From: Allokutzneria sp. A3M-2-11 16
GTDB taxonomy: Bacteria; Actinomycetota; Actinomycetes; Mycobacteriales; Pseudonocardiaceae
DNA: 64,000 bases
Direction of reading: 5' to 3'
Assembly: GCF_024213555.1 (NCBI RefSeq)
Contig: NZ_JANAVO010000004.1
Location: 372,001 to 436,000, forward strand
Below are positions 34,080 to 42,223 of the stretch, piece by piece. The notes below the pieces were generated by a model. It was not told the DNA's origin, searched no databases, and worked only from the letters and a program-made list of their open reading frames with translations. The position numbers and the translations under genes are program-made. Each line of letters begins with the position of its first letter. Positions within the stretch are counted from its first letter, which is position 1.

Positions 34080-34885
34080 TGTGCACCCACCCGGTACTCC
34101 GAGTCCGGCCTGTCGGTGACGAACATGTGCCCCGGCGCGTGGGTGATCGCGAACGGCGGCCTGGACGCCATGAGCGCGGCCTGCGGCGTCACCCCGCACG
34201 CCCAGAACACCGGGACGTCGCCCTTGCGCGGCTTGACCGCGTCACCGAAATCCGGCTTGCCCACGTCCTGGATACCCAGCTTGATGGGCGCTCCCACGTG
34301 CACGGGAGCGCCGTGCACCTCCGGCATCAGGCCGCTGACCCGGGTGGCCGTTTCGACCAGCGACGCGGGGATGTGGCGCATCGACACCACCATCGGCCCG
34401 TGCAGCCGCCGCGCCGGACGGCACTGCCGGTTGGTCACGTACATCGACACGTTGCGGCCCTGCTCGACGTGCCGGAGCGGGACGCCCGCGCTGGTCAACG
34501 CGAACTCGAAGGTGAAGCTGCACCCGATCAGGAAGGTCACCAGGTCCTCGCGCCAGTGCGCGAGCACGTCGGTCGGCTCGTCGACCAGCTCGCCGCGCTC
34601 CCACACCCGGTACTTCGGCAGATCGGTGCGCAGGTCCGCGCCGGTGGCCAGCACGGTGCCGGTCGCCCCGGCATCGGTCACGTCGAGCACCGGGCAGGGC
34701 TTGCGGTTGCGCTGCGCGAACAACAGCACGTCGTAGGCCCAGTCCTCCGGCACGGAGATCATGTTGGCCTGGGCGTAGCCGTGCGACCAGCCGCTGGTCG
34801 GCTCGACGGTGCCGGAGCGGAACACCGCGCGGGCGGTCTCCGGGGCCAGCCGGGCGCGCTCATCCTGTGTGTACACAGTGGACAT
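34076..34885 (-). CDS. D-glutamate cyclase family (DUF1445/UPF0317) putative hydro-lyase
   Basis: 269 aa. Typical family pattern: [74 protein letters not shown] and [12 protein letters not shown]. Members are annotated as putative hydro-lyases and related to mammalian D-glutamate cyclase, which makes 5-oxo-D-proline. Here it is fused into an operon with 5-oxoprolinase and a transporter, consistent with a 5-oxoproline/glutamate pathway. Catalytic activity is inferred. Confidence 0.8.
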   Translation of the reverse strand: MSTVYTQDERARLAPETARAVFRSGTVEPTSGWSHGYAQANMISVPEDWAYDVLLFAQRNRKPCPVLDVTDAGATGTVLATGADLRTDLPKYRVWERGELVDEPTDVLAHWREDLVTFLIGCSFTFEFALTSAGVPLRHVEQGRNVSMYVTNRQCRPARRLHGPMVVSMRHIPASLVETATRVSGLMPEVHGAPVHVGAPIKLGIQDVGKPDFGDAVKPRKGDVPVFWACGVTPQAALMASRPPFAITHAPGHMFVTDRPDSEYRVGAQ

Positions 34886-34888
34886 AGC

Positions 34889-36142
34889 TCACTCCAGTTC
34901 CTTGCCCGCGGTCTCAGGAAGGCCGAGCAGAGCGACCACGGCGATGCCGTACGCGAACGCTCCGACAATCATCGCGCCGCCGACGCCCATGGTCACGGCG
35001 AGGAAGCCGACGATCGTGGGGAACAGCGACCCGACCGCGCGGCCGAAGTTGTAGGTGAAGCCCTGGCCGGTCCCACGCAGCGCGGAGGGGTAGAGCTCGG
35101 CGAGGAACGCGCCGAACCCGCTGAAGATGGCCGAAGTGCAGAAGCCCAGCGGGAAACCGAGGAGGAGCACGAGCGTGTCCGCGCCGACCGGAATGGCCGT
35201 GTAGCCGACGATCAGGACCGCCGAGAGCACCGCGAACAGCACGAAGGTCTTCTTGCGCCCCAACCAGTCCGTGAAGTACCCGCCGGTGACGTAGCCGATG
35301 AACGCGCCGGTGATCTGGAAGGCGAGGTAGCCGCCCGTGCCGACGACGGTCAGCCCCCGCTCGGCCTTGAGGTAGGCCGGAATCCAGGTGGCGAGGGTGT
35401 AGTAGCCGCCCTGCACACCTGTCGCCAGCAGCGAGGCGAAGAACGTGGTCCGCCCGAGCTTGCCGCGCATGATCGCCCGCAACGTGCCGCGCTCTTTCGC
35501 GGTCGTACGGCGCTTTTCGGTCGCGGGCGCGTCGGTCACGTTGCGGCGCACATAAAGGATCAGCAGCGCGGGCAGGGCTCCGGTCCAGAACAGCACCCGC
35601 CAGGCGAGATCGGGATCGACCAGGTTGAACACCACCGTGTAGACCACGACGGCGAGCCCCCAGCCGACTGCCCACGCGCTCTGGATGAACGCGACCGTCC
35701 GCCCCCGGTACTGCGAGGACGCGTACTCCGCGACCAGGATCGCGCCCGCCGCCCACTCCGCGCCGAAGCCGATCCCTTGCAGGCCACGGAAAACGAGCAG
35801 CGTCTCGTAGGTCGGCGCGAACCCGCAGAGCGCGGTGAACACCGCGTAGACGAGCACGCTGGCCATCAGGGTGCGCGCGCGGCCGATGCGGTCGGCGAGG
35901 ATGCCCGCGCCGATGCCGCCGACCGCGGACATCACCAGGGTCACGGTGCTGAGCAGGCCCGCTTGCCCGCTGGAGATCCCGAAGTAGGCCGAGATCGCCA
36001 CCATGCCCAGCGGCAGCACCTGGAAGTCGTAGGAGTCGAGGCCGTACCCGCCGAAGGAGCCCACGAAGGCGCGCTTGCCCTTGGGACCGAGGGTGCGGAA
36101 CCACGCGAAGGGCCGCGTGTCCGGGGCTGTGTCCGTGCTCAT
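34889..36142 (-). CDS. MFS transporter heading the 5-oxoproline operon
   Basis: 417 aa with about twelve transmembrane helices and MFS loop motifs GILADRIGRARTLMASV and GGYFTDWLGRKKTF. Resembles metabolite:proton symporters of the AAHS/sialate type. The ATG at 36142 has GGAGGG upstream. 3 nt separate it from the cyclase-family gene, so it probably imports the substrate handled by the operon (5-oxoproline or a related acid; inference). Divergent from the GntR regulator. Confidence 0.85.
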   Translation of the reverse strand: MSTDTAPDTRPFAWFRTLGPKGKRAFVGSFGGYGLDSYDFQVLPLGMVAISAYFGISSGQAGLLSTVTLVMSAVGGIGAGILADRIGRARTLMASVLVYAVFTALCGFAPTYETLLVFRGLQGIGFGAEWAAGAILVAEYASSQYRGRTVAFIQSAWAVGWGLAVVVYTVVFNLVDPDLAWRVLFWTGALPALLILYVRRNVTDAPATEKRRTTAKERGTLRAIMRGKLGRTTFFASLLATGVQGGYYTLATWIPAYLKAERGLTVVGTGGYLAFQITGAFIGYVTGGYFTDWLGRKKTFVLFAVLSAVLIVGYTAIPVGADTLVLLLGFPLGFCTSAIFSGFGAFLAELYPSALRGTGQGFTYNFGRAVGSLFPTIVGFLAVTMGVGGAMIVGAFAYGIAVVALLGLPETAGKELE

Positions 36143-36182
36143 CTGCCCTCCAGCTGCTGTGGGGTGGACCACACGAAGGTAG

Positions 36183-36201
36183 AGGATTGTTGAACAATCC
36201 T
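36183..36201. promoter_or_regulatory. GntR operator for the 5-oxoproline operon
   Basis: Perfect 9-bp inverted repeat AGGATTGTT-G-AACAATCCT, 41 bp before the MFS start and 49 bp before the GntR start. AT-rich compared with its surroundings and fully symmetric, it is the best candidate for repressor binding. Confidence 0.75.
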
Positions 36202-36249
36202 TCAAGGGGAAAGTTGTTTCGTTCTGGTATCCGGTGCTTGACTGGATCG

Positions 36250-36942
36250 GTGAACGCCTCGCTCTCCCTCGAAGCCGACCGCGCCCTGCTGGGCCGCACC
36301 AGCACGGCCGAGAAGGTGGCCGAGATCCTGCGGACACGGATCATCGAGGGGGCCTTCCAGCCCGGTGAACGCCTGGCCGAGGACAAGATCGTCAAGGCGC
36401 TGAGCATCTCCAGGAACACGCTGCGCGAGGCGTTCCGGCTGCTCACGCACGCGCGGCTGCTCACGCACGAGATGAACCGCGGCGTCTTCGTCCGCTCCCT
36501 GACCGCGGACGACGTCCGCGACCTCTACCGGGTCCGGCGGATGCTCGAATGCGCGGTCGTCGGCGCGATCACCACTCCGCCCGCGGGCCTGGCCCAGGTC
36601 GAGGCCGCGGTGACCGAGGGCGAACGGGCCGAGCGCGAGGGCCGGTGGCGCGAGCTCGGCACCGCCAACATGCACTTCCACCAGGCGCTCACCGCACTCG
36701 CGGGCAGCCCGCGGCTCGACGAGATGATGCAGCAGATCATCGCGGAGCTACGGCTGGCCTTCCACGTGATGAACGACCCGAAGCGCTTCCACGCCCCCTA
36801 CCTCGGCCGCAACCAGCACATCCTCGCCGACCTCCGCGAGGGCGACGGCTCCGCCGCCGCCGAGAAGCTCTCCGACTACCTCACCGTCGCCGAGAACCAA
36901 CTCCTGACCGGCTTCGCCACCCGCACTCCGCCCACGGGTTAG
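36250..36942 (+). CDS. GntR-family regulator (FCD type)
   Basis: 230 aa. Winged HTH at ~18-80 (EKVAEILRTRIIEGAFQPGERLAEDKIVKALSISRNTLREAFRLLTHARLL) and an FCD all-helical ligand domain with metal-site His residues (ELGTANMHFHQALTALAGSPRL, NQHILADL). The GTG at 36250 gives the family N-terminus; the upstream frame runs through the operator. Likely represses the divergent operon until 5-oxoproline or glutamate is available. The stop codon lies inside an arm of repeat copy B. Confidence 0.88.
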   Translation: MNASLSLEADRALLGRTSTAEKVAEILRTRIIEGAFQPGERLAEDKIVKALSISRNTLREAFRLLTHARLLTHEMNRGVFVRSLTADDVRDLYRVRRMLECAVVGAITTPPAGLAQVEAAVTEGERAEREGRWRELGTANMHFHQALTALAGSPRLDEMMQQIIAELRLAFHVMNDPKRFHAPYLGRNQHILADLREGDGSAAAEKLSDYLTVAENQLLTGFATRTPPTG

Positions 36943-37053
36943 GGCGTCTTCAAGTACCCCGCACCCCGCGAACGATCACCGCAAACAGCACCCAACCCCC
37001 GGGTACGCCGCGGTTGACGACAACGCACGCGGGGGTTGGGTGTACTTGAAGAC
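36937..37053. repeat. Palindromic element family 1, copy B
   Basis: Left arm GGGCGTCTTCAAGTAC, right arm GTACTTGAAGAC, and a perfect inner 12-bp stem CACCCAACCCCC/GGGGGTTGGGTG (36989-37000 and 37031-37042). Between convergent genes; the left arm supplies the GntR stop codon. Confidence 0.85.
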
Positions 37054-37060
37054 CGGGGAA

Positions 37061-37525
37061 CTACGGCAGGACGGATTCGATGGCGGTGACGACCTCGGGG
37101 GCCTTGGGATCGGTGGTCGGGCGGAAGCGGGCCACGACCTTGCCGTCCGGGGCGAGGAGGAACTTCTCGAAGTTCCACTGGACGTCGCCCGCCTCGCCCG
37201 CGGCGTCGGGGTGGGACGTCAACGCGGCGTAAAGGGGGTGGCGGGCGGGGCCGTTGACCTCAATCTTCGACGTGAGCGGGAAGGTCACGCCGTAGGTCGT
37301 CGAGCAGAAGGACTCGATCTCCTCCTGCGTGCCCGGCTCCTGACCGGCGAACTGGTTGCACGGCACGCCGATCACCGTGAAGCCGCGGTCGCCGTACTCG
37401 CGCTGCAACTCCTCCAGCGCGGTGTACTGCGGGGTCAGGCCGCAGCGGGACGCGACGTTCACCACGAGCGCGGCCTTGCCCCCGGTCAGCTCGTGCAGAT
37501 CAGTGACGCCATCGAGAGAAAGCAA
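37061..37525 (-). CDS. Glutathione-peroxidase family protein
   Basis: 154 aa. Peroxidatic Cys in VNVASRCGLTPQY (C28), then VIGVPCNQFAGQEPGT with the active-site Gln, and VQWNFEKFLLAPDG with the Trp. Actinomycetes lack glutathione, so thioredoxin or mycothiol is the likelier reductant. TTG start at 37525, supported by GGAGT 6 nt upstream; the N-terminus is a little shorter than usual. Followed upstream on the same strand by the phosphoesterase (9-nt gap), so probably cotranscribed. Confidence 0.85.
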   Translation of the reverse strand: MLSLDGVTDLHELTGGKAALVVNVASRCGLTPQYTALEELQREYGDRGFTVIGVPCNQFAGQEPGTQEEIESFCSTTYGVTFPLTSKIEVNGPARHPLYAALTSHPDAAGEAGDVQWNFEKFLLAPDGKVVARFRPTTDPKAPEVVTAIESVLP

Positions 37526-37534
37526 CGGAACTCC

Positions 37535-38407
37535 TCAGACTCGGTGCAGGACAGCGGGTTCCGGCAGCACCTTGCGCAGCACGCCCCTCGGCAGGCCGCG
37601 GGGTTGCCACTCGCGCGGATAGCCGAGCGAGACCTCTTCGAAGCGGACGCCGTCGTAGTTGTCGGTGAGCGGGATGTGCAGGTGGCCGTACACCGCGACG
37701 GCGGCGCGGTAGCGAGTGTGCCAGTCCTCGGTCAACTTGGTGCCGCACCACAGCGCGAACTCGGGCCAGTACAAGCGCTTCGTCGGGCCCGGGTGCAGCG
37801 GCCAGTGCGAGATCAGCACGGTGCGCATGTCCTCGGGGATCGCGTCGAGGCGGCGCTTGGTGTAGGCCACCCGCGCGCGGCACCACGCGTCGCGGCCGGG
37901 GTAGGGGTTGGCGTGCAGGAACACTTCGTCGGTGCAGACGACCCCGGCCTCGTGGGCGCGTTCGAGCGCCTGCTGCTTCGTCTCGTTCTCGTCGCGCAGC
38001 GTGTAGTCGTAGAGCACGAACAGCGGCGCCAGCACGAGCTTCTCCGTGCCCGCGTCCCAGACCGGGTACTCGTCCTCCGGGCTGACCACGTCCAGGCTCC
38101 GGCACAGCTCGACCAGGTGCCGGTAGCGCGGTTCGCCCTTGAGCTGCACGGGGTCCTTGGGCAGCGTCCACAGCTCGTGGTTGCCCGGCACCCAGATCAC
38201 CTTGGCGAAGCGCTCGCGCAGCAGCCGCAGCGCGTACTCCACGTCCTCGACCAGGTCGGCGACGTCACCGGCGACGATGAGCCAGTCCTCGTCGGTCTCC
38301 GGCCGGATGCCTTGCAGGACCTCCCGGTTCGCCGCGCGGTCCATGTGCAGGTCGGCGACGGCGAGCAGGTTGGGGCCGGTGGACTGTGGCTGCATGGATA
38401 CCGACAT
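37535..38407 (-). CDS. Calcineurin-like metallophosphoesterase
   Basis: 290 aa. All metallophosphoesterase motifs are present: VADLHMD, IVAGDVAD, WVPGNHELW, ISHWPL and VYGHLHIP. Similar proteins in actinomycetes often sit beside 4'-phosphopantetheinyl transferase genes, but none is here. Substrate unknown. Start at 38407 is uncertain; an ATG four codons later is possible. First gene of a two-gene unit with the peroxidase. Confidence 0.8.
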   Translation of the reverse strand: MSVSMQPQSTGPNLLAVADLHMDRAANREVLQGIRPETDEDWLIVAGDVADLVEDVEYALRLLRERFAKVIWVPGNHELWTLPKDPVQLKGEPRYRHLVELCRSLDVVSPEDEYPVWDAGTEKLVLAPLFVLYDYTLRDENETKQQALERAHEAGVVCTDEVFLHANPYPGRDAWCRARVAYTKRRLDAIPEDMRTVLISHWPLHPGPTKRLYWPEFALWCGTKLTEDWHTRYRAAVAVYGHLHIPLTDNYDGVRFEEVSLGYPREWQPRGLPRGVLRKVLPEPAVLHRV

Positions 38408-38611
38408 TACCCGCGAGTCCTGACAGGAACGCCCTCGATAAGAGGCACCGAATGCAGCCAACCTTCACATCCACGTAAGGGTTCCACGTCGGCGCTGATC
38501 CTGTCCTGCACGTCGTCACGAACGCTCGCGCCGCTGCCCGTACTCGCCCCGGCGCACCAGCGGGCCACCCCACCCACGCCCCCCTCATCCCGCGCTGAGG
38601 TCGCTGAAGAA

Positions 38612-38773
38612 CCCGTTTCGTACTCTTGCCGGGATTTGGGAGCGCTCTTTTGCCCGTTATGAGTACGAAACGGGGTTACCTAGGTTGCGGCCGCCGGAGG
38701 TGGGGTGTGGGGGCCGGTGAGGTGCACGGGTTCAGTTTACGTGGTGGGTGGGACGGCTGGATGACTTGCGGGC
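38612..38773 (-). repeat. Inverted-repeat element family 2, left copy flanking the ABC-F gene
   Basis: About 162 bp. It has a palindrome CGTTTCGTACTC...GAGTACGAAACG with GAGCGCTC centre (38612-38674), then sequence including CGCAACCTAG and ACCACGTAAACTG up to 38773. Reads on the minus strand and aligns, with few gaps, to the plus-strand copy at 40620-40783. Starts 9 bp after the ABC-F stop. The rest of the 374-bp gap holds nothing else I can name. Confidence 0.8.
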
Positions 38774-38781
38774 GGTGGTGA

Positions 38782-40413
38782 TCAGCTCCCGGGCGCGCTC
38801 GTCTCGGTCAGCTCGCCGTCGTGCACCCGGAGCCAGCGGTTCACCCGGATCGCCCTGAGGAACTCCAGGTCGTGGCTGACGACCACGAACGCGCCCTGGT
38901 AGGCGTCGAGCGCGTTCTCCAGCTGCCCGGCGCTCACCAGGTCCAGGTTGTTGGTCGGCTCGTCCAGCAACAGCAGCTGCGGCGCGGGATCGGCGGAGAG
39001 CACGCACACCAGCGTCGCCCGCAGCCGCTCCCCGCCGGAGAGCGCGCCGACCGGGCGGTGCACGGTGTCGCCGCGGAAGAGGAACTGCGCCAACCGGTGG
39101 CGCAGCTCGGTTTCCGGCCGCTCCGGCGCCGCCGCCTTCAGGTTCTCCCAGATCGTGCGGCCCTGGTCGAGGGTGTCCAGCCGCTGCGACAGGAACGCCG
39201 TCCGGCCGGAGGCCCTGCGCACGGTGCCGGTGGACGGTTCGAGCTGGTCGTCGAGCATCCGCAGCAGCGTGGACTTCCCCGAACCGTTCCCGCCGATCAG
39301 CGCGATCCGTTCCGGGCCGCGGATCGCCAGGTCCACCGGCTCGGCGAACACCGGCCCGGCCCCGTAGACGGCGTTGATCCCCTCGGCGACGAGCACCGTG
39401 CGCCCGGCGGGAACCTCGGTGTCCGGCAACGAGATCGCGATCTTCGACTTCTGCCGGATGTCCTGGTTCGCCTGCTCCAGCTTGGTTCTCGCGTCCTCAA
39501 GGCGCTGCGCGTGCATATCGTTGGCCTTGCCCGCCGATTCCTGCGCGTACCGCTGCATCTGCCCAGCGATGATCTTCGGCAGTCCCGCGTTGGCCAGGTT
39601 CTTCTTGGCGTTGCTCGCTCGCTTCGCCGCGCGCTCCTTGGCCTCCTGCGCCTCGCGCTTCTGCCGCTTCACCTCCTGTTCGGCGGAGCGGACCGCACGC
39701 TCGGCCGCGTCCTGCTCGCGCTCCACGGCTTCGGTGTACTCGGTGAAGTTGCCGCCGAAGAACCGGACCTCGTCGCCGACCAGCTCCACGATCTGGTCCA
39801 TCCGGTCGAGCAGCGCACGATCGTGGCTGACCACCAGCAGGCAGCCCTTCCACGACTCGACGACGGCGTACAACCGTTCGCGCGCTTCGAGATCGAGGTT
39901 GTTGGTCGGCTCGTCGAGCACCAGCACGTCCGGTTGCTTCACCAGCTGCGCGGCCAGGCCGAGCGAGATGATCTGCCCACCACTGAGCGTCCGAAGTGGA
40001 CGGTCGAGGCCGACGTCGGCGAGGCCGAGCCGGTCGAGCACCGCGCGCGCCCGCTCCTCGACGTCCCAGTCGGTGCCGACGACCGCGAAGTTCTCCTCGG
40101 AGGCGTCCCCCGACTCGATCGCCGCGATGGCCGCGCGCACCGGTGCGATGCCCAGCACCTCGTCGACGGTGTCGTCCAGGGTCAGCGCGAGCGTCTGCGG
40201 CAGGTAGCCGAGCTCACCGTCGACCGCGACCGATCCGGCGGTCGGCTTCAGGTCACCGACGAGCAGCCGCAGCAGCGTGCTCTTGCCAGCGCCGTTGGGT
40301 GCGACGAGCCCGGTGCGGCCCGGCCCGATCGCCAGGGTCAGCCCGGAGAAGACCGGGGTGTCGTCCGGCCACGCGAAGGACAGGGAGGTGCACGAAAGGG
40401 AAGGATGGGACAT
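38782..40413 (-). CDS. ABC-F ATPase, antibiotic-resistance type
   Basis: 543 aa with two ABC domains and no membrane segment. First Walker A APNGAGKST, signature LSGGQ, DEPTNNLD; second Walker A GGNGSGKST, signature LSGGE, DEPTNNLD. The linker (~230-330) is charged and helical (RAVRSAEQEVKRQKREAQEAKERAAKRASNAKKNLANAG), as in ribosome-protection ABC-F proteins against macrolides, lincosamides or related drugs. It is bracketed by inverted repeats and preceded by a short leader ORF, pointing to drug-induced expression. Substrate class cannot be predicted. Confidence 0.88.
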   Translation of the reverse strand: MSHPSLSCTSLSFAWPDDTPVFSGLTLAIGPGRTGLVAPNGAGKSTLLRLLVGDLKPTAGSVAVDGELGYLPQTLALTLDDTVDEVLGIAPVRAAIAAIESGDASEENFAVVGTDWDVEERARAVLDRLGLADVGLDRPLRTLSGGQIISLGLAAQLVKQPDVLVLDEPTNNLDLEARERLYAVVESWKGCLLVVSHDRALLDRMDQIVELVGDEVRFFGGNFTEYTEAVEREQDAAERAVRSAEQEVKRQKREAQEAKERAAKRASNAKKNLANAGLPKIIAGQMQRYAQESAGKANDMHAQRLEDARTKLEQANQDIRQKSKIAISLPDTEVPAGRTVLVAEGINAVYGAGPVFAEPVDLAIRGPERIALIGGNGSGKSTLLRMLDDQLEPSTGTVRRASGRTAFLSQRLDTLDQGRTIWENLKAAAPERPETELRHRLAQFLFRGDTVHRPVGALSGGERLRATLVCVLSADPAPQLLLLDEPTNNLDLVSAGQLENALDAYQGAFVVVSHDLEFLRAIRVNRWLRVHDGELTETSAPGS

Positions 40414-40502
40414 GTTTCACCGCGCTTGTGATCACAGCCGGATACGGCCGAGGAGGACGGGACGAGGAGTGAGGTGACGCGGCCTACGAGGGCCGGTCGG
40501 TA

Positions 40503-40535
40503 TCACTCGGAGATGTCGTCGTCGCTCAGGAACAC
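40503..40535 (-). CDS. 10-codon leader ORF upstream of ABC-F
   Basis: GTG start, sequence MFLSDDDISE, stop TGA, with GGGAGG 9 nt upstream. It lies 89 nt before the ABC-F ATG, which itself has a weak ribosome site. Such leaders commonly mediate ribosome-stalling attenuation of resistance genes. A small stem CGGCC-N6-GGCCG follows the leader stop. Inference from position and ribosome site only. Confidence 0.5.
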   Translation of the reverse strand: MFLSDDDISE

Positions 40536-40565
40536 AGCGCGGAGCCTCCCTGGGTAGGCGATGTC

Positions 40566-40769
40566 GTGGCAGACACTACCTCCGCCGAGGAAGGCGCGCA
40601 CGGAATTTTCGCGGCTCCTGCCCGCAAGGCGGCCAAGCGCCCGCACACACCACGTAAACTGTGCCTATGCATCCCACCCGCCTCCACACCCAACGCGCGG
40701 CGGACGCAACCTAGAGATCTCCCGTTTCGTACTCATAGCGGGAAAGAGAGCGCTCCAAAAATCCGCTAA
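40566..40769 (+). CDS. Doubtful small basic ORF
   Basis: 67 aa starting MADTTSAEEGAHGIFAAPAR and containing KAAKRPHTPRKL. Only the first ~38 codons have plausible codon use; the rest runs into the palindromic repeat. A related but frameshifted RKSSSRPT stretch exists at the other side of the ABC-F gene, so this may be part of the repeat unit and not a gene. Confidence 0.2.
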   Translation: MADTTSAEEGAHGIFAAPARKAAKRPHTPRKLCLCIPPASTPNARRTQPRDLPFRTHSGKESAPKIR

Positions 40770-40783
40770 GAGTACGAAACGGA
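40620..40783 (+). repeat. Inverted-repeat element family 2, right copy flanking the ABC-F gene
   Basis: About 164 bp, inverted relative to 38612-38773. Shares GCCCGCAAG, ACCACGTAAACTG, CCACACCC and CGCAACCTAG blocks in the same order, ending in the CGTTTCGTACTC palindrome (40721-40782), itself flanked by AGATCT (40715-40720 and 40784-40789). Confidence 0.8.
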
Positions 40784-40836
40784 AGATCTTCGGCGGCCTC
40801 AGCGCAGGATGCGGGGTGTGCGCGGGTGGGGCTTGT

Positions 40837-40858
40837 CCCGTTTCGTACTCATAGCGGG
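40837..40858 (+). repeat. Half copy of the family 2 palindrome
   Basis: Identical over 22 bp to the left arm of the palindrome in the right-hand copy (CCGTTTCGTACTC then ATAGCGG) but with no matching right arm. Probably a truncated third copy. Confidence 0.65.
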
Positions 40859-40884
40859 CGTCGCGACCGCTTGCACGACGAGGT

Positions 40885-41499
40885 CTACGCGGCCTGCGCC
40901 ACCCGGCGGCGGTGCAGCACCAGGGCGAGCACCGCGGCGGCGAGCACGAGCAGGACGAGGCTCACCCAGCCCGCGATGGACGCGACGCGCTCGTAGGCGC
41001 TGCCCGCGGTCCAGCCGACCACCACCCAGGTCGAGCCCCACAGCAGCGACACGGGCACGCTCCAGGACGCGAACCGGCGGTAGGACAGCCCGGCCATCGC
41101 GGCGAAGCGGGGCATCAGGGTGCGGATGCCGACCACCCACTGTCCCAAAAGGACAGCCCGGCCACCGAACCGGTCGAGCAGGTTCTCCGTGCGGTGCCAG
41201 CGGTCCGCGCCGATGCGGCGCACGATCCGGCTGTCCGGCAGGCCATCGGCGCGGCTGAGCCTGCGCCCGGACGCGAAGGCGAGCGTGGTCCCCAGCGCCG
41301 CGCCGAGCGCCGCGACGCAGCCCGCGGCGACGAGCTCCACATTGCCGAGGTAGGCCAGGAAACCGAACAGCAGCAAGCCACTCACCCCGGGCAGCACGAC
41401 GCCGAGCACGATCGCCGCCTCCACCGTGACGAGCACGCCGAAGACCAGGTACACCACCACGGGCGGCAGGCCGGCCAGGGAGTCACGCAAGACGGTCAT
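40885..41499 (-). CDS. DedA-family membrane protein
   Basis: 204 aa with about five hydrophobic segments. DedA/VTT signatures: GVVLPGVSGLLLFGFLAYLG, GAALGTTLAFASGRRL, RFGGRAVLLGQWVVGIRTLMPRFAAMAGLSYRRFASW. The family moves or scrambles lipids such as undecaprenyl phosphate or polar phospholipids. Its ATG lies inside the 3' end of the methyltransferase gene (17-nt overlap), so the two are coupled. Confidence 0.8.
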   Translation of the reverse strand: MTVLRDSLAGLPPVVVYLVFGVLVTVEAAIVLGVVLPGVSGLLLFGFLAYLGNVELVAAGCVAALGAALGTTLAFASGRRLSRADGLPDSRIVRRIGADRWHRTENLLDRFGGRAVLLGQWVVGIRTLMPRFAAMAGLSYRRFASWSVPVSLLWGSTWVVVGWTAGSAYERVASIAGWVSLVLLVLAAAVLALVLHRRRVAQAA

Positions 41500-42094
41500 G
41501 GCGGGGCCTTCGGCAGACGTAGGTCAACGCGGGCATCAGGTTGCGCCACACGGTCCGGGTGATGAGCACTTCGTCGAAGCTACCTCGAAGCATCCGGCGG
41601 AACCGCCGCGCTCCCGCCATCGGGTAGGCGTTGAGGTAGCTGAACGTGGTGAACGCGCCGTCCGGTGTGAGCACCTTCACGATCTCGCTGAGGATGCGCA
41701 CCTGGTGCCCTGGCGGGAAAAGCGTCCACGGCAGGCCGCTCACCACGGTGTCCACGTTGTCCAGTCCGCGGGCGGCGAGCAGATCGCCCAGTCGCGCCGC
41801 GTCACCGTGCACCAGCTCCAGATCGGGCCGGATCCGCCCGAGCAGACGGATCATGTCGTCGTCCAGCTCCACCGCGATGTGCCTGCCAGCGGCGGGCAGC
41901 CGGTCGGCGATGGCCGAGCTGACAACGCCGGTACCGGGGCCCAGCTCGACCACGGTCGGCGATCCGGTGCGGGGCACCACCTCGGCCAGCCGTTCGGCGA
42001 GCCGGGGCGAGCTGGGCGCGATGGCCCCGATGACGGCGGGATTGCGGACCGCGGCCTGGAGGAACGGCAGCAGTTCGGATTGCTTGGCGGGCAT
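41483..42094 (-). CDS. SAM-dependent methyltransferase, PmtA/rRNA-adenine dimethylase-like
   Basis: 203 aa. Rossmann SAM-binding motif VVELGPGTGVVSSAIADRL, acidic IAVELDDDMI, LVHGDAARL and a catalytic-type VVSGLPWTLFPPG. This pattern is shared by phospholipid N-methyltransferases and KsgA/Erm-like enzymes. Coupling to a DedA lipid protein favours a phospholipid substrate (inference). The open frame continues upstream antisense to the kinase gene, but the ATG at 42094 is the first sensible start. Confidence 0.75.
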   Translation of the reverse strand: MPAKQSELLPFLQAAVRNPAVIGAIAPSSPRLAERLAEVVPRTGSPTVVELGPGTGVVSSAIADRLPAAGRHIAVELDDDMIRLLGRIRPDLELVHGDAARLGDLLAARGLDNVDTVVSGLPWTLFPPGHQVRILSEIVKVLTPDGAFTTFSYLNAYPMAGARRFRRMLRGSFDEVLITRTVWRNLMPALTYVCRRPRHDRLA

Positions 42095-42210
42095 GGCTCC
42101 ACCCTCACCGGGCGGGCGCCCCGTCCGCCTCGCCCTCCGAGCCCGTCCCCGCGGCCGGAAAGCCGGACCCGCTCCTCCCTTGGCAGGAGGCGACCCCGAG
42201 GCGCGCGGCC

Positions 42211-42216
42211 TACGGT
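42211..42216 (+). promoter_or_regulatory. -10 hexamer TACGGT of a predicted leaderless gene
   Basis: TACGGT ends 7 nt before the GTG at 42224; the intervening TCTCAGG is not a normally spaced ribosome site. Confidence 0.3.
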
Positions 42217-42223
42217 TCTCAGG

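Noticed and set aside
32796-36193. Two long plus-strand frames across the pxp operon
   Set aside because: Antisense shadows of PxpB, PxpA, the cyclase-family gene and the MFS transporter.
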